From Mermis nigrescens (lineage: Eukaryota; Nematoda; Enoplea; Mermithida; Mermithidae): a DNA stretch of 64,000 nucleotides. The position numbers and the translations under genes are program-made. Where the stretch lies: assembly GCA_036768485.1 (NCBI GenBank), contig JAVLUZ010000154.1, forward strand, positions 8,358,342-8,422,341, read 5' to 3'. The stretch's first letter is position 1; the number at the start of each line of letters is the position of its first letter. The notes beneath the pieces are model-generated. The model saw nothing but the letters and a program-made list of their open reading frames with translations, made no database searches and was not told the origin of the DNA. Shown piece by piece: positions 37,302-45,990 of this stretch.

Positions 37302-37812
37302 TGGACCTTCAAGGCATAAGTCCATTAAAGCCTTTGACATGCAGCATCGAATATTTTTAGAATTTCACATAAAAAATTGAATGAAAGCTATGCTGACATA
37401 GTTCTTTACGGTTCGCTAATCGCGTCGAAAGTCATCGAAACGTTCTTCGCTGAAAAATCTATTCCGGATTCAAAAATATAGGTTTCATTTAGCAAGGAGG
37501 CGTAAATTAAATTGAATTAAATTGAAATCAAATTAAATTGATACTTCCTTGTAATTAACTTTAATGAGGTGTCACGTGATTGAGATATTGTTTTGTCGTA
37601 ATTTGGAATCAAAGTGATTGATTATGCAATTTCTTTTCGGCTTTATTTAGTTCGCAAAATAATTTGTTTTATTCGAAAATTCCGTTTTTCCTCCGAGAAT
37701 TTCAATATTCTTAATTTATAAAAGTTATCTAACGATCTTTTTTTAAATTGTATGACCTACGCTTGTTTCTTCTTGCTTGCATCGGCTGATTAGAAAACTG
37801 TCATTTAAACAG

Positions 37813-38016
37813 AGCGGCGGCGATACAATCAATTATGGTCTTAGCCAATCCGGCCCACGTATACAAAAGAGCTATAAAGACAAAACAGTGGAACAACGCA
37901 ACGATAGCCATGTGGAATAAAACGGCAGCCGAGAACCTAATGGCTGCATGGGAGCGAAATTATACGACGTTTATAGCGAAACTGCATCATTCTAAGAAAA
38001 AATTGAGCTATTACAA
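37813..38016 (+). CDS. Patched-like gene, exon 10
   Basis: Acceptor TTAAACAG (37812), donor GTAAAA (38017); phase 2 in and out. Encodes 'AAAIQSIMVLANPAHVYKRA' (family: A-x-A-L-Q-x-x-x-x-L-M-x-x-x-x-x-Y), then 'QWNNATIAMWNKTAAENLMA' and 'AWERNYTTF' (family: W-x-x-x-K-A-A-x-x-L-x-A-W-Q-R-x-(F/Y)). This ends extracellular domain 1 before the second membrane span. Intron 10 holds the Maverick. Confidence 0.93.
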
Positions 38017-39463
38017 GTAAAAGTTTAGTCAATAGGGACCGCACCGCAATTCTGAGTGGATATGGGCTAGGGAGAGGGTCAAAATTTTTCACAGGCAAAA
38101 AAGCAGAAAATCGTGATAAAAACGAAAACACTATTTTTCTATGTTTCTCATCGAACTATTGCGATCAAAGAATAACGATGAATCGAATAAATTTTCAAAA
38201 ACTGCATTGTGTAGTCAGTGGGGAGTTTGGAGTTTGTGTACCACTCCCAAAGATCTTTTTTTGCATTCACGCGTGTTTACAAAGGACAGTACTAAATCTT
38301 ATTAATTTAATCCAAGAGAAGCAAAATTCTAAAAATTTAAACAAATAGAAAAATAAAACAGACAAAATAGGAAAGTGGATAAATAATCAAAAAATGTAAA
38401 ATAAATAAAAGAAGTAGGAGATAGAAGGGGAAAAGAATTAAAAAATTGAAGGGAATGGAAATAAGTAGAAGTGAAAGTTAATAGAATGCAAATAATAGAA
38501 AAAAATAGAAATGAATAAGCGAATCGAAAACGCACATAGATGATTTTTTATACGGTGCGTTTATTCCGACAAGTCGTATTTTCTAGACAGCATATTGCAA
38601 TTGTTTGAACTATGAGGGGGGACCCTAAAACGCATTAGAGATAAAAAGGTAAAAGTTGGTGCCTTAAAAAGAATTCCGTTTCTGGGACTGTTTGATATAA
38701 ATATTGCTTCAACTCAGCCTCGAAAGCGCGCTTTGCTCTGAAAATATTAAGCAGTTTTACCTAAAGATTCGGACGTGAGTTTTAAAAACCAACTTATTTC
38801 CGTATATTTTTCTTGAAAATAATATTCGTTTCAAACATTGATTTACACCTTTTGTTTAAAAAGTTTACCCAAATATTTGTAGCCTAATTAGTACAGCATC
38901 ATCGCAAAGATCCTTGAGGCCTAAAAATTTTAAAGTCTTTAGAAGGCCTTATTTCTATCTAAAATCGATTGACCAGTAAAAACCACTCGATAATTAATTT
39001 GAATCCTGCGATTTGAGTAAACTTTGATGTAATATTATAAATATTATTAAAGGAATGAAGATGTGGTGTCGCTTTTGTAAAGTCTTCGAAATATATGTAA
39101 TTTTTATAAGGGCAATGTTCTCGAAAAGAGCGATCAATTTTCGGAAGTTCCTAAAATTTTACTATAGACATGGACATAGATTTGGCGGTTTTTCTAATTT
39201 TACAGGTTTAACATTGCATTTTCTTACAGATTGCACATCGCATTTTTGTATTTTGAGCTTATCTAAATATTTTTTGTTTTATTTGATATTTTTATATTTT
39301 ATATCTTCTAATCGTAAAAAATGTCTTTCTACGTTGCATTAAAGGTATGATTGTATTTCAATGCTAAAAAATCAGATATTTAAGTTAGAATTTGAGGTGT
39401 TACGGCTTTGACATCGAAAAAGAATTTTTAGCGTTGATGGAATTATTGGTTCAAATAAGAATA
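38017..39463. other. Intron 10, part before the Maverick
   Basis: AT-rich. A purine-rich AAATAGAAAAATAAAACAGA tract lies near 38.3-38.5 kb. No gene or clear repeat boundary seen. Confidence 0.4.
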
Positions 39464-39469
39464 TATTAC
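39464..39469 (+). other. Maverick target-site duplication, left
   Basis: TATTAC directly abuts the left terminus. The same hexamer follows the right terminus at 49756-49761. Six-base duplications are standard for Mavericks. Confidence 0.9.
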
Positions 39470-40228
39470 AGTAGTATACCGTGTCTCCCTGGCATCAATG
39501 TTATAACATAGCCTATGCTTAAGCATAGGCGGGCGGGCTCAAACTTGCTACCTGGGGTAGGGCCAGGTAGCAATGCTGTAGCATAGGCAGTGATGAAGAA
39601 TAGACAGGCGTGTCCCTAAGCCTGAGGGGAGGGGGCCTCGACCTGCCTAAATGAGTTTCCCGGGAAACTCGAAAATTATTGATTTCTTAGGGCAAAGGTA
39701 CTCTTAAGCCTAGGGGATGGTGCCCCCAAGCCTGGGGAGCGTTCCCATAAGCCTAAGCGATTCTGTGGAGGTGGTCTAAAGGTCGCCAAGGCCTACCCGT
39801 AGGGAGGGGAGGTGGCACAAGAAGAGCAGTCCTGGGAAATGAGGGGTTTACCGGGAAACTTTGATTATTGATTGATTTTATCGATTTTTTAGTAAGTCAA
39901 GAACCAGCGGTCGGATCGGGCTCAAATTTGCAGAGTATGTTGAGTATATGTTAGGTATCCTATGTACAAACTTTTAGCGCGCAACCTACAGTATACCAGC
40001 ATCAGTTTACACTTTTGCATTTAGGAACCAATAGCCGGATTTTGTTCAATATTTTCAGGATATGATGTATATAGGCGAGGCATGCTATGCGCAGAATTTT
40101 AGCACGCAGCCTACAGTATACCAATTTACTTTACACTTGGCAGTATTTAGTTTTTAAGCACTATGTAGCAGAGTATGTGCTCATCAATTGATCGTTCGTG
40201 AAAGTATGCAAAATATTGCTTTGCTCGG
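39470..40228 (+). repeat. Maverick left terminal inverted repeat
   Basis: Inverted match to 48998-49755 with few differences. It contains the internal palindrome CCTATGCTTAAGCATAGG and, at its inner end, the last roughly 27 codons of the gene at 40147-40461. The TIR boundary therefore runs through a coding region. Confidence 0.92.
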
Positions 40229-40461
40229 TCATTGAAATTTTGCCACAGATTAGCTAGAGTGTGTATGTCTCGGAGAGTGCAACATTGTTTGATGAGGCGA
40301 GAAAAGTTGTTGAAAGCCTCTGCATAGTATTGCATTAAACTTTGTTTGTACTCGGCCTTGAGCAGGGGCCAAAAGTAGTTGCCTAAAGCAAAGGTAGATA
40401 CATTGTCTAGGCGAAGCAGGTGCATTAAGAAATGATTGTAAATTTTTTGTCCTTGATCCAT
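40147..40461 (-). CDS. Small Maverick protein, paralogue of 47375-47720
   Basis: 104 residues, no recognised family. It aligns along its whole length with the conceptual product near 47.4-47.7 kb. Shared anchors are Y-x-H-F near the N-terminus, a W-x-x-(F/L)-(M/L) block, and a C-terminal (I/L)-x-x-L-x-x-L-W-x-x-F-(N/D) motif followed by an aromatic-rich end. Its 3' end lies in the left TIR, so a piece of it is duplicated in the right TIR (48998-49078). Predicted all-helical, no signal peptide or membrane span. A degenerate TATTTAG lies about 25 bp upstream. It may be a structural or accessory protein; the function is unknown. Confidence 0.7.
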   Translation of the reverse strand: MDQGQKIYNHFLMHLLRLDNVSTFALGNYFWPLLKAEYKQSLMQYYAEAFNNFSRLIKQCCTLRDIHTLANLWQNFNDRAKQYFAYFHERSIDEHILCYIVLKN

Positions 40462-40496
40462 GTTTACAATATTTGGTAAAAGGTGATATTTAGGGC

Positions 40497-41273
40497 CTAC
40501 TGACGTCTGAAATGCAATTTAACGATAGTTTTGCCAAATTCAAAAGGCACGGGTTTATCTTGGTCGCTTTTAATGTCCATTTCAACAGTATTGAATGCTT
40601 TCTTGAGTACAGGTATATAATGGGGGCTAATGTACGAGTGATTTACAATATCCATGTATTTTCCTTCAATATTTACAACTTGCAGAAGTGGCGCAAAAGT
40701 ATTCCCAACTATTTGAGGCTCAACTATATCGCAATACACGTAAAAATTATGCATACCACCTAGCATATCAGGAGAATGATGGGCAGCTATAGTTAATTCT
40801 TGTGCGACAGTATAATTTATACTACTGAGTTGGCTTTCTATGAATCCCAGCATGTACATTAAATGTGTCGTTAATTTTAAGCTTCGAACGTGTTCAGTGT
40901 TAAGTTTCAGATGGCAGCATTTTTTATTATCATCATACTGCAAGCTTATATGTTCCGTGTAGTCAAATTTTTCGTTCTGACTCACCATTTTTAATCCCTC
41001 GCTGATTGTTTTAACGAGATCGTGTATACTTTGGTATCTGGCTCGGGGAATGAGCATCTTTATTCGTACATTATTTTTAAAATCGTAAAATTGTATCATA
41101 TTCTGATCCTCGGCAACATTGTGCCACGTATTTGCATAGATTATTTCAGCCAGACCAACTTCCCAGTCGCCATTTAGCACGATTCGCCTAGGCAGGCTGG
41201 TTATGAATGTGGCCGCGGTATTTGATTCTTGCGAATTGCTCGGAAGAGTGATGTAAAATTGTTTGGTATCCAT
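40497..41273 (-). CDS. Maverick penton/minor-capsid-type protein (PX-like)
   Basis: 258 residues. It opens 'FYITLPSNSQ' and reaches 'LNGDWEVGLAEI' by about residue 42. This arrangement is common to a protein encoded next to the capsid gene in metazoan Mavericks: short-strand N-terminus, a Pro-(Arg/Gln)-x-(I/V) turn and G-x-W-E-V-G-L-x-E-I. The rest alternates beta-like segments with no membrane span, consistent with a jelly-roll vertex protein. It is co-oriented with protease and capsid genes, 2 bp downstream of the protease stop. ATTATAAA-type sequence precedes the start. Identification as the penton is by position and motif; a structural prediction would settle it. Confidence 0.65.
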   Translation of the reverse strand: MDTKQFYITLPSNSQESNTAATFITSLPRRIVLNGDWEVGLAEIIYANTWHNVAEDQNMIQFYDFKNNVRIKMLIPRARYQSIHDLVKTISEGLKMVSQNEKFDYTEHISLQYDDNKKCCHLKLNTEHVRSLKLTTHLMYMLGFIESQLSSINYTVAQELTIAAHHSPDMLGGMHNFYVYCDIVEPQIVGNTFAPLLQVVNIEGKYMDIVNHSYISPHYIPVLKKAFNTVEMDIKSDQDKPVPFEFGKTIVKLHFRRQ

Positions 41274-41275
41274 GT

Positions 41276-41701
41276 TTATAATTCTAGTTTATTAAAGTAT
41301 TTATTAATTTTCTCGCTGAGCATAGATAAGACAGTATTTTTGAAAGGAATACCTCGACTTCTGCAAACTAGGAAATATACACACATGTGACCACAGCTTA
41401 TTGAAAAGAGCCCCTGTACCTGCGCATTATTGTACGCATATGTGAGTGCATTATTTGAAATATAATGCAATAAGTGGTTAAATGGTTTTCGCCCATAGCT
41501 GTCAAAATAGTCGCAGTGTTTATTGCTTTGAAAGTATATGGCGACCCAGTGCGAGCCAGGTGCATTGCTAGTATCTAAATTAATCACTAGAGCCGCAGGG
41601 TAGGTTCTAATAGGTGGCAGGCGGTCTAATGGAAAAACACCTAAAAATATATCCTTTTTAATATTACGCTGAAGAATTTTGAATATTTCAATGGTATTCA
41701 T
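41276..41701 (-). CDS. Adenain-type cysteine protease (PRO)
   Basis: 141 residues. Catalytic pattern of the C5/adenain family: His51 in 'GSHWVAIYF', Asp67 in 'YFDSYG', Gln96 and Cys103 in 'VQGLFSISCGHMCVYF'. The Gln-to-Cys spacing of seven matches adenain. The second conserved Cys follows at 107. It would mature capsid precursors during particle assembly. It is shorter than adenoviral proteases (about 200 residues), as is usual for Maverick enzymes. It lies between the capsid gene (3 bp upstream) and the penton-like gene, in one minus-strand cluster. Confidence 0.92.
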   Translation of the reverse strand: MNTIEIFKILQRNIKKDIFLGVFPLDRLPPIRTYPAALVINLDTSNAPGSHWVAIYFQSNKHCDYFDSYGRKPFNHLLHYISNNALTYAYNNAQVQGLFSISCGHMCVYFLVCRSRGIPFKNTVLSMLSEKINKYFNKLEL

Positions 41702-41704
41702 TTT

Positions 41705-42997
41705 CTATGCATTATAGTCATGAAACGTGTTTCGATTTTTGTCAATCATTATTAAGTTATCAAATTCGGCGTATATAATGATTTCCACGCCAGAATCAGG
41801 CAAATTGTCAGCAAACCTTACAGTTATGCTCGTTGTTCCTTCATGCACTAGATCCCAATGCCCTCCATCATCTGCGTCAGGCGTTAGGTCAAACACAAAG
41901 AAGCAGTGGCTTGTTTTAAACTCGTCTCTGCTAATGAAATTACCTTCACGTCCTATATCTAGTGCATCATACATCTGATTATAAGCTTGCAAGTACCTAT
42001 CGTGTTTGAATGCAATGTTGAGTGGATAAGCGGGGTAGGTTGTGCCGCCACACGTTACTTTTACATCGTATATGCTGTATGGTTTGAAATTAAATGGCGA
42101 TTTGGCCAAATTGCCTCGATATGCATTGCCATCGACACAAGCAAACACCATACGCCTAGGTAGCTGACCATTAAACAGGGTATAATTGGGCGTTTCTCTA
42201 GCAGGATTTGAAATGTGTAAGTTAGTCATAGCCACGCGCCTAATAGGATACTTTGCTGTATATGAGAGCATTGTTTGTTCAAGTGCTAAATTGACAGTGT
42301 CTAAAACCTCAACTTTTCGAATAAAAAATTTCATTTGTGAGACTTTTAATTCTAAAATAGCGTCTTCAAAGCACTGTAGTAAAAATGCGTCGCTATTTCT
42401 ATGTAATTCTAAGCGAAAATCGGTGAAATTAATCAGAAATCTGTCTTGCAAGAACAAGTCAATGTGCAATGGAGCCGCGACTTCTACAAAATTTTCATCT
42501 TTAAACATTTTAGCACGTATTTTGAATGCTTCATTGTCTTTTGTGTCCACATTGCCTCCTCCTTCGTGAAAGTAAAGTGCAGATTGCAGTTGAGAATGCT
42601 TTGCATCATAACCATAATTTAATTCAGTTTCAAAGTACGATCTGAATGCATACTTATCAGAGCTATCAAAAATTAAGCGGCCTCCTAGGAAACATTTCAC
42701 CTGCTTGAAGAAAGTCTTACCAATTAGATTGATAGGCGCATAGTCGGGTACTGATGCTCCAGCTGCGACTGTTGGTTTTTTGATCCTTAATAGCATATAA
42801 ATGTAGTTTTTGTTCAGCTGAAGATAATGGGGATCGGGTGGAATTCTAAATTCATAAGGCCCCTCGTTAGTGATAGGGTGCGTAGGTTGAATTTCATGCC
42901 AGAAGCCTTGCTTCACAACTACTTGGGTAGGAGGGACCGTAAAAAGGTCTAGTTCGGTTTTAGTACTTGGGATAGATTTTACGTCTATGAGAGCCAT
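41705..42997 (-). CDS. Major capsid protein, double jelly roll (PY-like)
   Basis: 430 residues from the ATG at 42997. The N-terminus 'TKTELDLFTVPPTQ' followed by 'G-x-W-x-E-I-x-P' and an acidic Pro-rich strand is the signature of the metazoan Maverick capsid family, often annotated as F54H12.2-like. The frame extends 11 codons upstream, to 43030. I prefer the internal ATG because CTATAAATA (43034-43042) lies about 40 bp before it, the same spacing seen for the other genes, and the family begins near this Met. The gene overlaps the preceding one by 38 bp. It is intact, with no stops or frameshifts. Confidence 0.92.
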   Translation of the reverse strand: MALIDVKSIPSTKTELDLFTVPPTQVVVKQGFWHEIQPTHPITNEGPYEFRIPPDPHYLQLNKNYIYMLLRIKKPTVAAGASVPDYAPINLIGKTFFKQVKCFLGGRLIFDSSDKYAFRSYFETELNYGYDAKHSQLQSALYFHEGGGNVDTKDNEAFKIRAKMFKDENFVEVAAPLHIDLFLQDRFLINFTDFRLELHRNSDAFLLQCFEDAILELKVSQMKFFIRKVEVLDTVNLALEQTMLSYTAKYPIRRVAMTNLHISNPARETPNYTLFNGQLPRRMVFACVDGNAYRGNLAKSPFNFKPYSIYDVKVTCGGTTYPAYPLNIAFKHDRYLQAYNQMYDALDIGREGNFISRDEFKTSHCFFVFDLTPDADDGGHWDLVHEGTTSITVRFADNLPDSGVEIIIYAEFDNLIMIDKNRNTFHDYNA

Positions 42998-43403
42998 TTT
43001 TGTCGTTTTTAGAAAAAGCATCAATTGCATTAGTATTTATAGACTTTGAGCGGTAACCAAGACCCTCTCCTTGCTGCTGCAGGGCTTGAGAGGCTTCATC
43101 AAAAAGTTGAGCAGCTTCTCGCTTTGAATGTTCCTTAGTAGACTCAAAAAGCGGTTTTCCTTGAGCCAAATCGGACGCTATGTTTGCACCTGCTGCCAAA
43201 GCATGCTTTCCAACACGCTTACCTATTGATTGCAAAACAGGGACGGCCATTCTAAAAAGTGAGCGGAAAAAGCTGCCAAGGCCAACACCCCGCTGGTATG
43301 GGATGCCTTTAAACCCATCCAACCCATAGCCGGTTTGGGCAGCCTGCCCAGTGTAGTATTCCAACCAAATGGTGTAATTGTCAGGAGTGAATTGTACATG
43401 CAT
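42960..43403 (-). CDS. Small virion-type protein with GLGSFF amphipathic segment
   Basis: 147 residues from the ATG at 43403 (an in-frame ATG at 43421 is less likely given the TATA motif at 43442-43450). The N-terminus 'MHVQFTPDNYTIWLEYY' is followed by a Gly/Tyr-rich stretch, then 'RGVGLGSFFRSLFRMAVPVL' leading into a Lys/Ala-rich helix with 'ASDLAQGKPLFES'. Metazoan Mavericks usually encode such a protein beside the capsid gene. An amphipathic, basic, Gly-Leu-Gly-marked protein could be a pVI- or pX-like core/lytic factor matured by the protease, but this is inference. Confidence 0.7.
   Translation of the reverse strand: MHVQFTPDNYTIWLEYYTGQAAQTGYGLDGFKGIPYQRGVGLGSFFRSLFRMAVPVLQSIGKRVGKHALAAGANIASDLAQGKPLFESTKEHSKREAAQLFDEASQALQQQGEGLGYRSKSINTNAIDAFSKNDKNGSHRRKIYPKY
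43034..43042 (-). promoter_or_regulatory. CTATAAATA motif of the capsid gene
   Basis: Minus-strand CTATAAATA preceded by AAAGT and followed by CT. It is about 40 bp upstream of the capsid ATG and lies inside the coding region of the preceding gene, where it encodes part of K-S-I-N-T. Confidence 0.7.
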
Positions 43404-43441
43404 TTTTAAAATTTTATTCACATAAAAAATAAAACAATAAG

Positions 43442-43450
43442 TATTTATAG
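43442..43450 (-). promoter_or_regulatory. CTATAAATA motif of the 43.4-kb gene
   Basis: Same extended word (AAAGTCTATAAATACT) as at 43034-43042, about 43 bp upstream of the ATG at 43403. Its CTATAA doubles as the last codon and stop of the shifted C-terminal frame of the upstream gene. Confidence 0.7.
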
Positions 43451-43578
43451 ACTTTCATCCCAGTCAAATTCGTCGCCTGCAGCAAAAATCTCCTTACCTT
43501 GTCTATTAGCAATACTTTCTAGGGGTACATTTGTGCGATTAAACACTTTCAGCAATTCTTTTGTGCCAGGATGCCTGC

Positions 43579-44010
43579 TTATTTTTTGCGCTCACGTGCC
43601 AGATCATTAACTAAATCTGTGATGTTTGAACCATTGATTTTTTGACCATCTATTACAAGCTCACCATTAGGCTCGATTTCCACAAATGGGTTTGTGCGAA
43701 TGTAGTGTAGAAGGAGTTTTGCCTTTGGAATCTGATTTTTCGGTATACCAGTGAGTATTTCTTCGTCATTAATTGTGTCACTTGCATGTCCTACAATAGT
43801 AGCTTTATATGGTTGCTGCTTCTGTTCGAGCAATCGCTTAAATTTGCCTAGTATTTGATTATATTTTACAAGTTTTACATCAGATGGTACATTTTTGCTG
43901 CTTAAAATTTGTTGCATCTCATTATTTAAGTTATCAAGCAAAACGTCGACTGGTTTAGAACGTTCACTGATTTCAGCGGGTATTAAAATCATTTTTTCAG
44001 TGTGCTTCAT
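43579..44010 (-). CDS. Conserved Maverick protein, frameshifted near its C-terminus
   Basis: 143 residues in the open part. A helical N-terminal half carries 'KLVKYNQILGKFKRLL', and the second half 'IPKAKLLLHYIRTNP', 'GELVIDGQ' and 'GSNITDLVNDLARERKK'. The K-A-K-x-L-L-x-x-(I/L) ... G-S-N-I-x-D-L-V-N-D order is a familiar conserved Maverick protein. The frame stops right after a run of six A. Another frame then continues for about 45 codons (to a stop at 43445-43447) with Pro-Gly and Leu-Leu-x-x-(F/L)-N-x-x-N-V-P features that fit the family's C-terminus. A one-base slip, true mutation or sequencing error in the A-run explains this. Function unknown, probably virion-associated. Confidence 0.7.
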   Translation of the reverse strand: MKHTEKMILIPAEISERSKPVDVLLDNLNNEMQQILSSKNVPSDVKLVKYNQILGKFKRLLEQKQQPYKATIVGHASDTINDEEILTGIPKNQIPKAKLLLHYIRTNPFVEIEPNGELVIDGQKINGSNITDLVNDLARERKK

Positions 44011-44357
44011 TGCCTGCGTGTTATTGCATCAGCTAGTAAAGTACCTGCAATTGTAAGAATAGGAGTGAGTAAAAGTGGAAGAAAACCACCGTCTTGTATT
44101 AAAATACCTCTTTTTTGTTTTGTGTTTGCCTGTTTATTGTTTGCCAAGTACCTTATTTGATGCTGGTATCTTCGAAGTTTGTTGATATCCTTTTCAGAAA
44201 AGGGAATATTACCGTTAAGAAAGTTGTTTGCACAGTCACAGAGACAAAGAATCTGATCTTTACTGGCAGTATTTATAATAGCGTCTCTTTGAGGTTTCCT
44301 TGCTTGACTTAGAAGGTGTAAACAAATAATATTGCGTCTTAATCGTTCTTTACCCAT
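44007..44357 (-). CDS. Small Maverick protein with C-terminal membrane-like segment
   Basis: 116 residues: a helical N-terminal part with 'LLSQARKPQRDAIINTA' and a Cys-rich 'ILCLCDCANNFLNG', a basic middle, and a C-terminal hydrophobic segment 'GGFLPLLLTPILTIAGTLLA'. Very common in invertebrate Mavericks, function not established. A Gly-Gly just before the hydrophobic stretch could be a protease site. It overlaps the next gene by 4 bp and the ATPase by 19 bp. CTATAAATA lies about 39 bp upstream. A decayed relative lies at 60359-60590. Confidence 0.75.
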   Translation of the reverse strand: MGKERLRRNIICLHLLSQARKPQRDAIINTASKDQILCLCDCANNFLNGNIPFSEKDINKLRRYQHQIRYLANNKQANTKQKRGILIQDGGFLPLLLTPILTIAGTLLADAITRRQ

Positions 44358-45010
44358 TTTGTTTTATTTGATTTCATCACCTTTTTTGTAGTATTTATAG
44401 ATTTTTGCATATAAACAGCTGGATGACTGCTGAAGATATCCGTTTTTAGCCTAAGTACAGCTCTAGCGTTCTGAGTAAGATCAATCAACAGATAGCCATG
44501 CAGCTGTGCAGTAGCATCAGAGTAGGCTTCTATGAAATATTTCGGATTGGCAGGATAAAGCTGACGAGATAAAACTTGCGCCTGTAATTGATCGGCAGGA
44601 TTTTTAAATAAAACTATACAGTCAGAGTTTATACGTGAAGTTCTGAGTCCCTCAAAGAACACGCTTTGAACAATGTGAATAATGCTAATGTTCCAATGAT
44701 GACAACTACGTGTAAAGAGCTGTACAATCTGAGTATTACCTTTGCTCTCTTGCACCAGATCGTCGAGAATCAAAAGTTGCGGCACAGGACTAAACTGTTT
44801 CAAGTATGAAAAATCAGGAAGCCCCTCTATAAACGAAACACTTTCAATTTTCCTGTGAAGTGCTTGATTTTCTGCAAAGCACCACCAAATCTTTTTAATT
44901 TTGGTATCAATCAAGTGTGCTCCATTTTCGATTAATTGCCCAACAAATGTAGTTTTACCGGACTTTGTTGGTCCAGAAATAAGACAGGTGAAAGGGTGTT
45001 TGAAAATCAT
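44339..45010 (-). CDS. Genome-packaging ATPase (FtsK/HerA, A32-like)
   Basis: 223 residues. Walker A 'GPTKSGKTT' at residues 13-21 and Walker B 'LLILDD' at 79-84. A conserved 'HHWNISIIHIVQS' sensor region follows and then 'RTSRINSDCIVLFKNPAD'. This is the viral genome-packaging ATPase that accompanies capsid genes in Mavericks and related viruses. The frame is intact. It faces the TBP-like gene across a 43-bp divergent promoter region. Its 3' end overlaps the next gene and contains that gene's TATA-like motif. Confidence 0.93.
   Translation of the reverse strand: MIFKHPFTCLISGPTKSGKTTFVGQLIENGAHLIDTKIKKIWWCFAENQALHRKIESVSFIEGLPDFSYLKQFSPVPQLLILDDLVQESKGNTQIVQLFTRSCHHWNISIIHIVQSVFFEGLRTSRINSDCIVLFKNPADQLQAQVLSRQLYPANPKYFIEAYSDATAQLHGYLLIDLTQNARAVLRLKTDIFSSHPAVYMQKSINTTKKVMKSNKTKWVKND
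44392..44400 (-). promoter_or_regulatory. CTATAAATA motif of the 44.0-44.4 kb gene
   Basis: About 39 bp upstream of the ATG at 44357, inside ATPase coding sequence, again encoding K-S-I-N-T. Confidence 0.65.
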
Positions 45011-45053
45011 TTTTGTTTATAAATAACAATTTATATATAGGTATTTATAGAAA
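45011..45053. promoter_or_regulatory. 43-bp divergent promoter, ATPase / TBP-like gene
   Basis: Contains minus-strand CTATAAATA at 45042-45050 (about 36 bp from the ATPase ATG) and plus-strand TTATAAATA at 45017-45025 (about 33 bp from the TBP-like ATG). Each motif abuts the other gene's start codon. A TATATATA lies between them. Confidence 0.7.
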
Positions 45054-45572
45054 ATGGTTACAATACAGAACATTGTGCTAACTACAGCACTACCAAACAT
45101 GCTAAATCTAGATGATATCTACCTTAAATTGCCAAATACTACGCAATACAATCGCCTAAAATTTCCAGGCATCATATTTCGATTACTCCCAGCTACGTTG
45201 CTGATTTTCAAGTCGGGCAAAATTGTATGTGTTGGAGCTAAAACTGTTCAAGAACGAGAAAATACGATAAAGGCATTCATCCATATACTAAAAATGGAGA
45301 ATTTAATGTTGAAAATAAAGCCTGTGCTGTTTGTTGGCTCGGCTAACTTGGGATTTCGCATTGATCTTTGCAAGTTTTATGAGCTGGTGAAAAGAAAATG
45401 CATGTACGAAGTAGAATTATTTATTGGCCTAGTATTCAAATTTAGGAATGTGACTTTTTCACTCTTTACAAGCGGAAAAATGATTCTCACAGGTGCAAAA
45501 CACAAGCACGAGTTGCATATAGCGTATAAAATAGTTTCAACAATGCTTGAGAAATGCAGATTAGATACATAA
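45054..45572 (+). CDS. TATA-binding-protein homologue encoded by the Maverick
   Basis: 172 residues, the size of a TBP core. Two direct repeats of the TBP fold are visible. Repeat 1 has 'IQNIV', 'RLKFPGIIFRL' and 'LIFKSGKIVCVGAK'. Repeat 2 has 'ELFIGLVFKF' and 'SLFTSGKMILTGAK'. The four phenylalanines that kink TATA DNA in eukaryotic TBP have counterparts at F37, F52, F123 and F138, and the S-G-K-x-x-x-x-G-A-K signature is kept in both halves. The repeat-1 QN pair is kept; its repeat-2 equivalent is not obvious. The frame is intact. It is transcribed opposite to the ATPase. It probably binds promoters of the element; capture from a host or viral TBP is inferred. Confidence 0.92.
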   Translation: MVTIQNIVLTTALPNMLNLDDIYLKLPNTTQYNRLKFPGIIFRLLPATLLIFKSGKIVCVGAKTVQERENTIKAFIHILKMENLMLKIKPVLFVGSANLGFRIDLCKFYELVKRKCMYEVELFIGLVFKFRNVTFSLFTSGKMILTGAKHKHELHIAYKIVSTMLEKCRLDT

Positions 45573-45575
45573 TAT

Positions 45576-45990
45576 TCTAAAGTTTACAAGAACTTTTCCA
45601 GACTTTACAAAAATATTCCAAACTTTACAAAAAATATTCCAAACTTTACAAAAAATATTCCAAACTTTACAAAAGATATTTCCAACTTTACAAAAAATAT
45701 TCCAAACTTTACAAAAGTACTATGCTTAAGCATGCAAAATTTATTCCAAACTTTACAAAAAATATTCCAAACTTTACAAAAAATTTTCCAAACTTTACAA
45801 AAAAATTTCCAAACTTTACAAAAAATTTTCCAAACTTTACAAAAAATATTCCGAACTTTACAAAAAATTTTCCAACCTTTACAAAAAATTTTCCAAACTT
45901 TACAAAAAATTTTCCAAACTTTACAAAAAATATTCCAAACTCTGCGAAAAAATTTTCCAAACTTTTACAAAAAATATTACAAACTTTATA
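45576..45990 (+). repeat. Minisatellite, about 20-21 bp unit TTTACAAAAAATATTCCAAAC
   Basis: About twenty near-identical units of 20-21 bp fill the gap between the TBP-like gene and integrase. One unit near 45716 is broken by TATGCTTAAGCATGC, which recalls the TIR palindrome. The units keep several frames open by chance, so the apparent 80-100-codon frames on both strands are not taken as genes. Confidence 0.85.

Noticed and set aside
42186..42569. 127-codon + strand frame opposite the capsid gene
   Set aside because: Shadow of the capsid coding strand; no motif.
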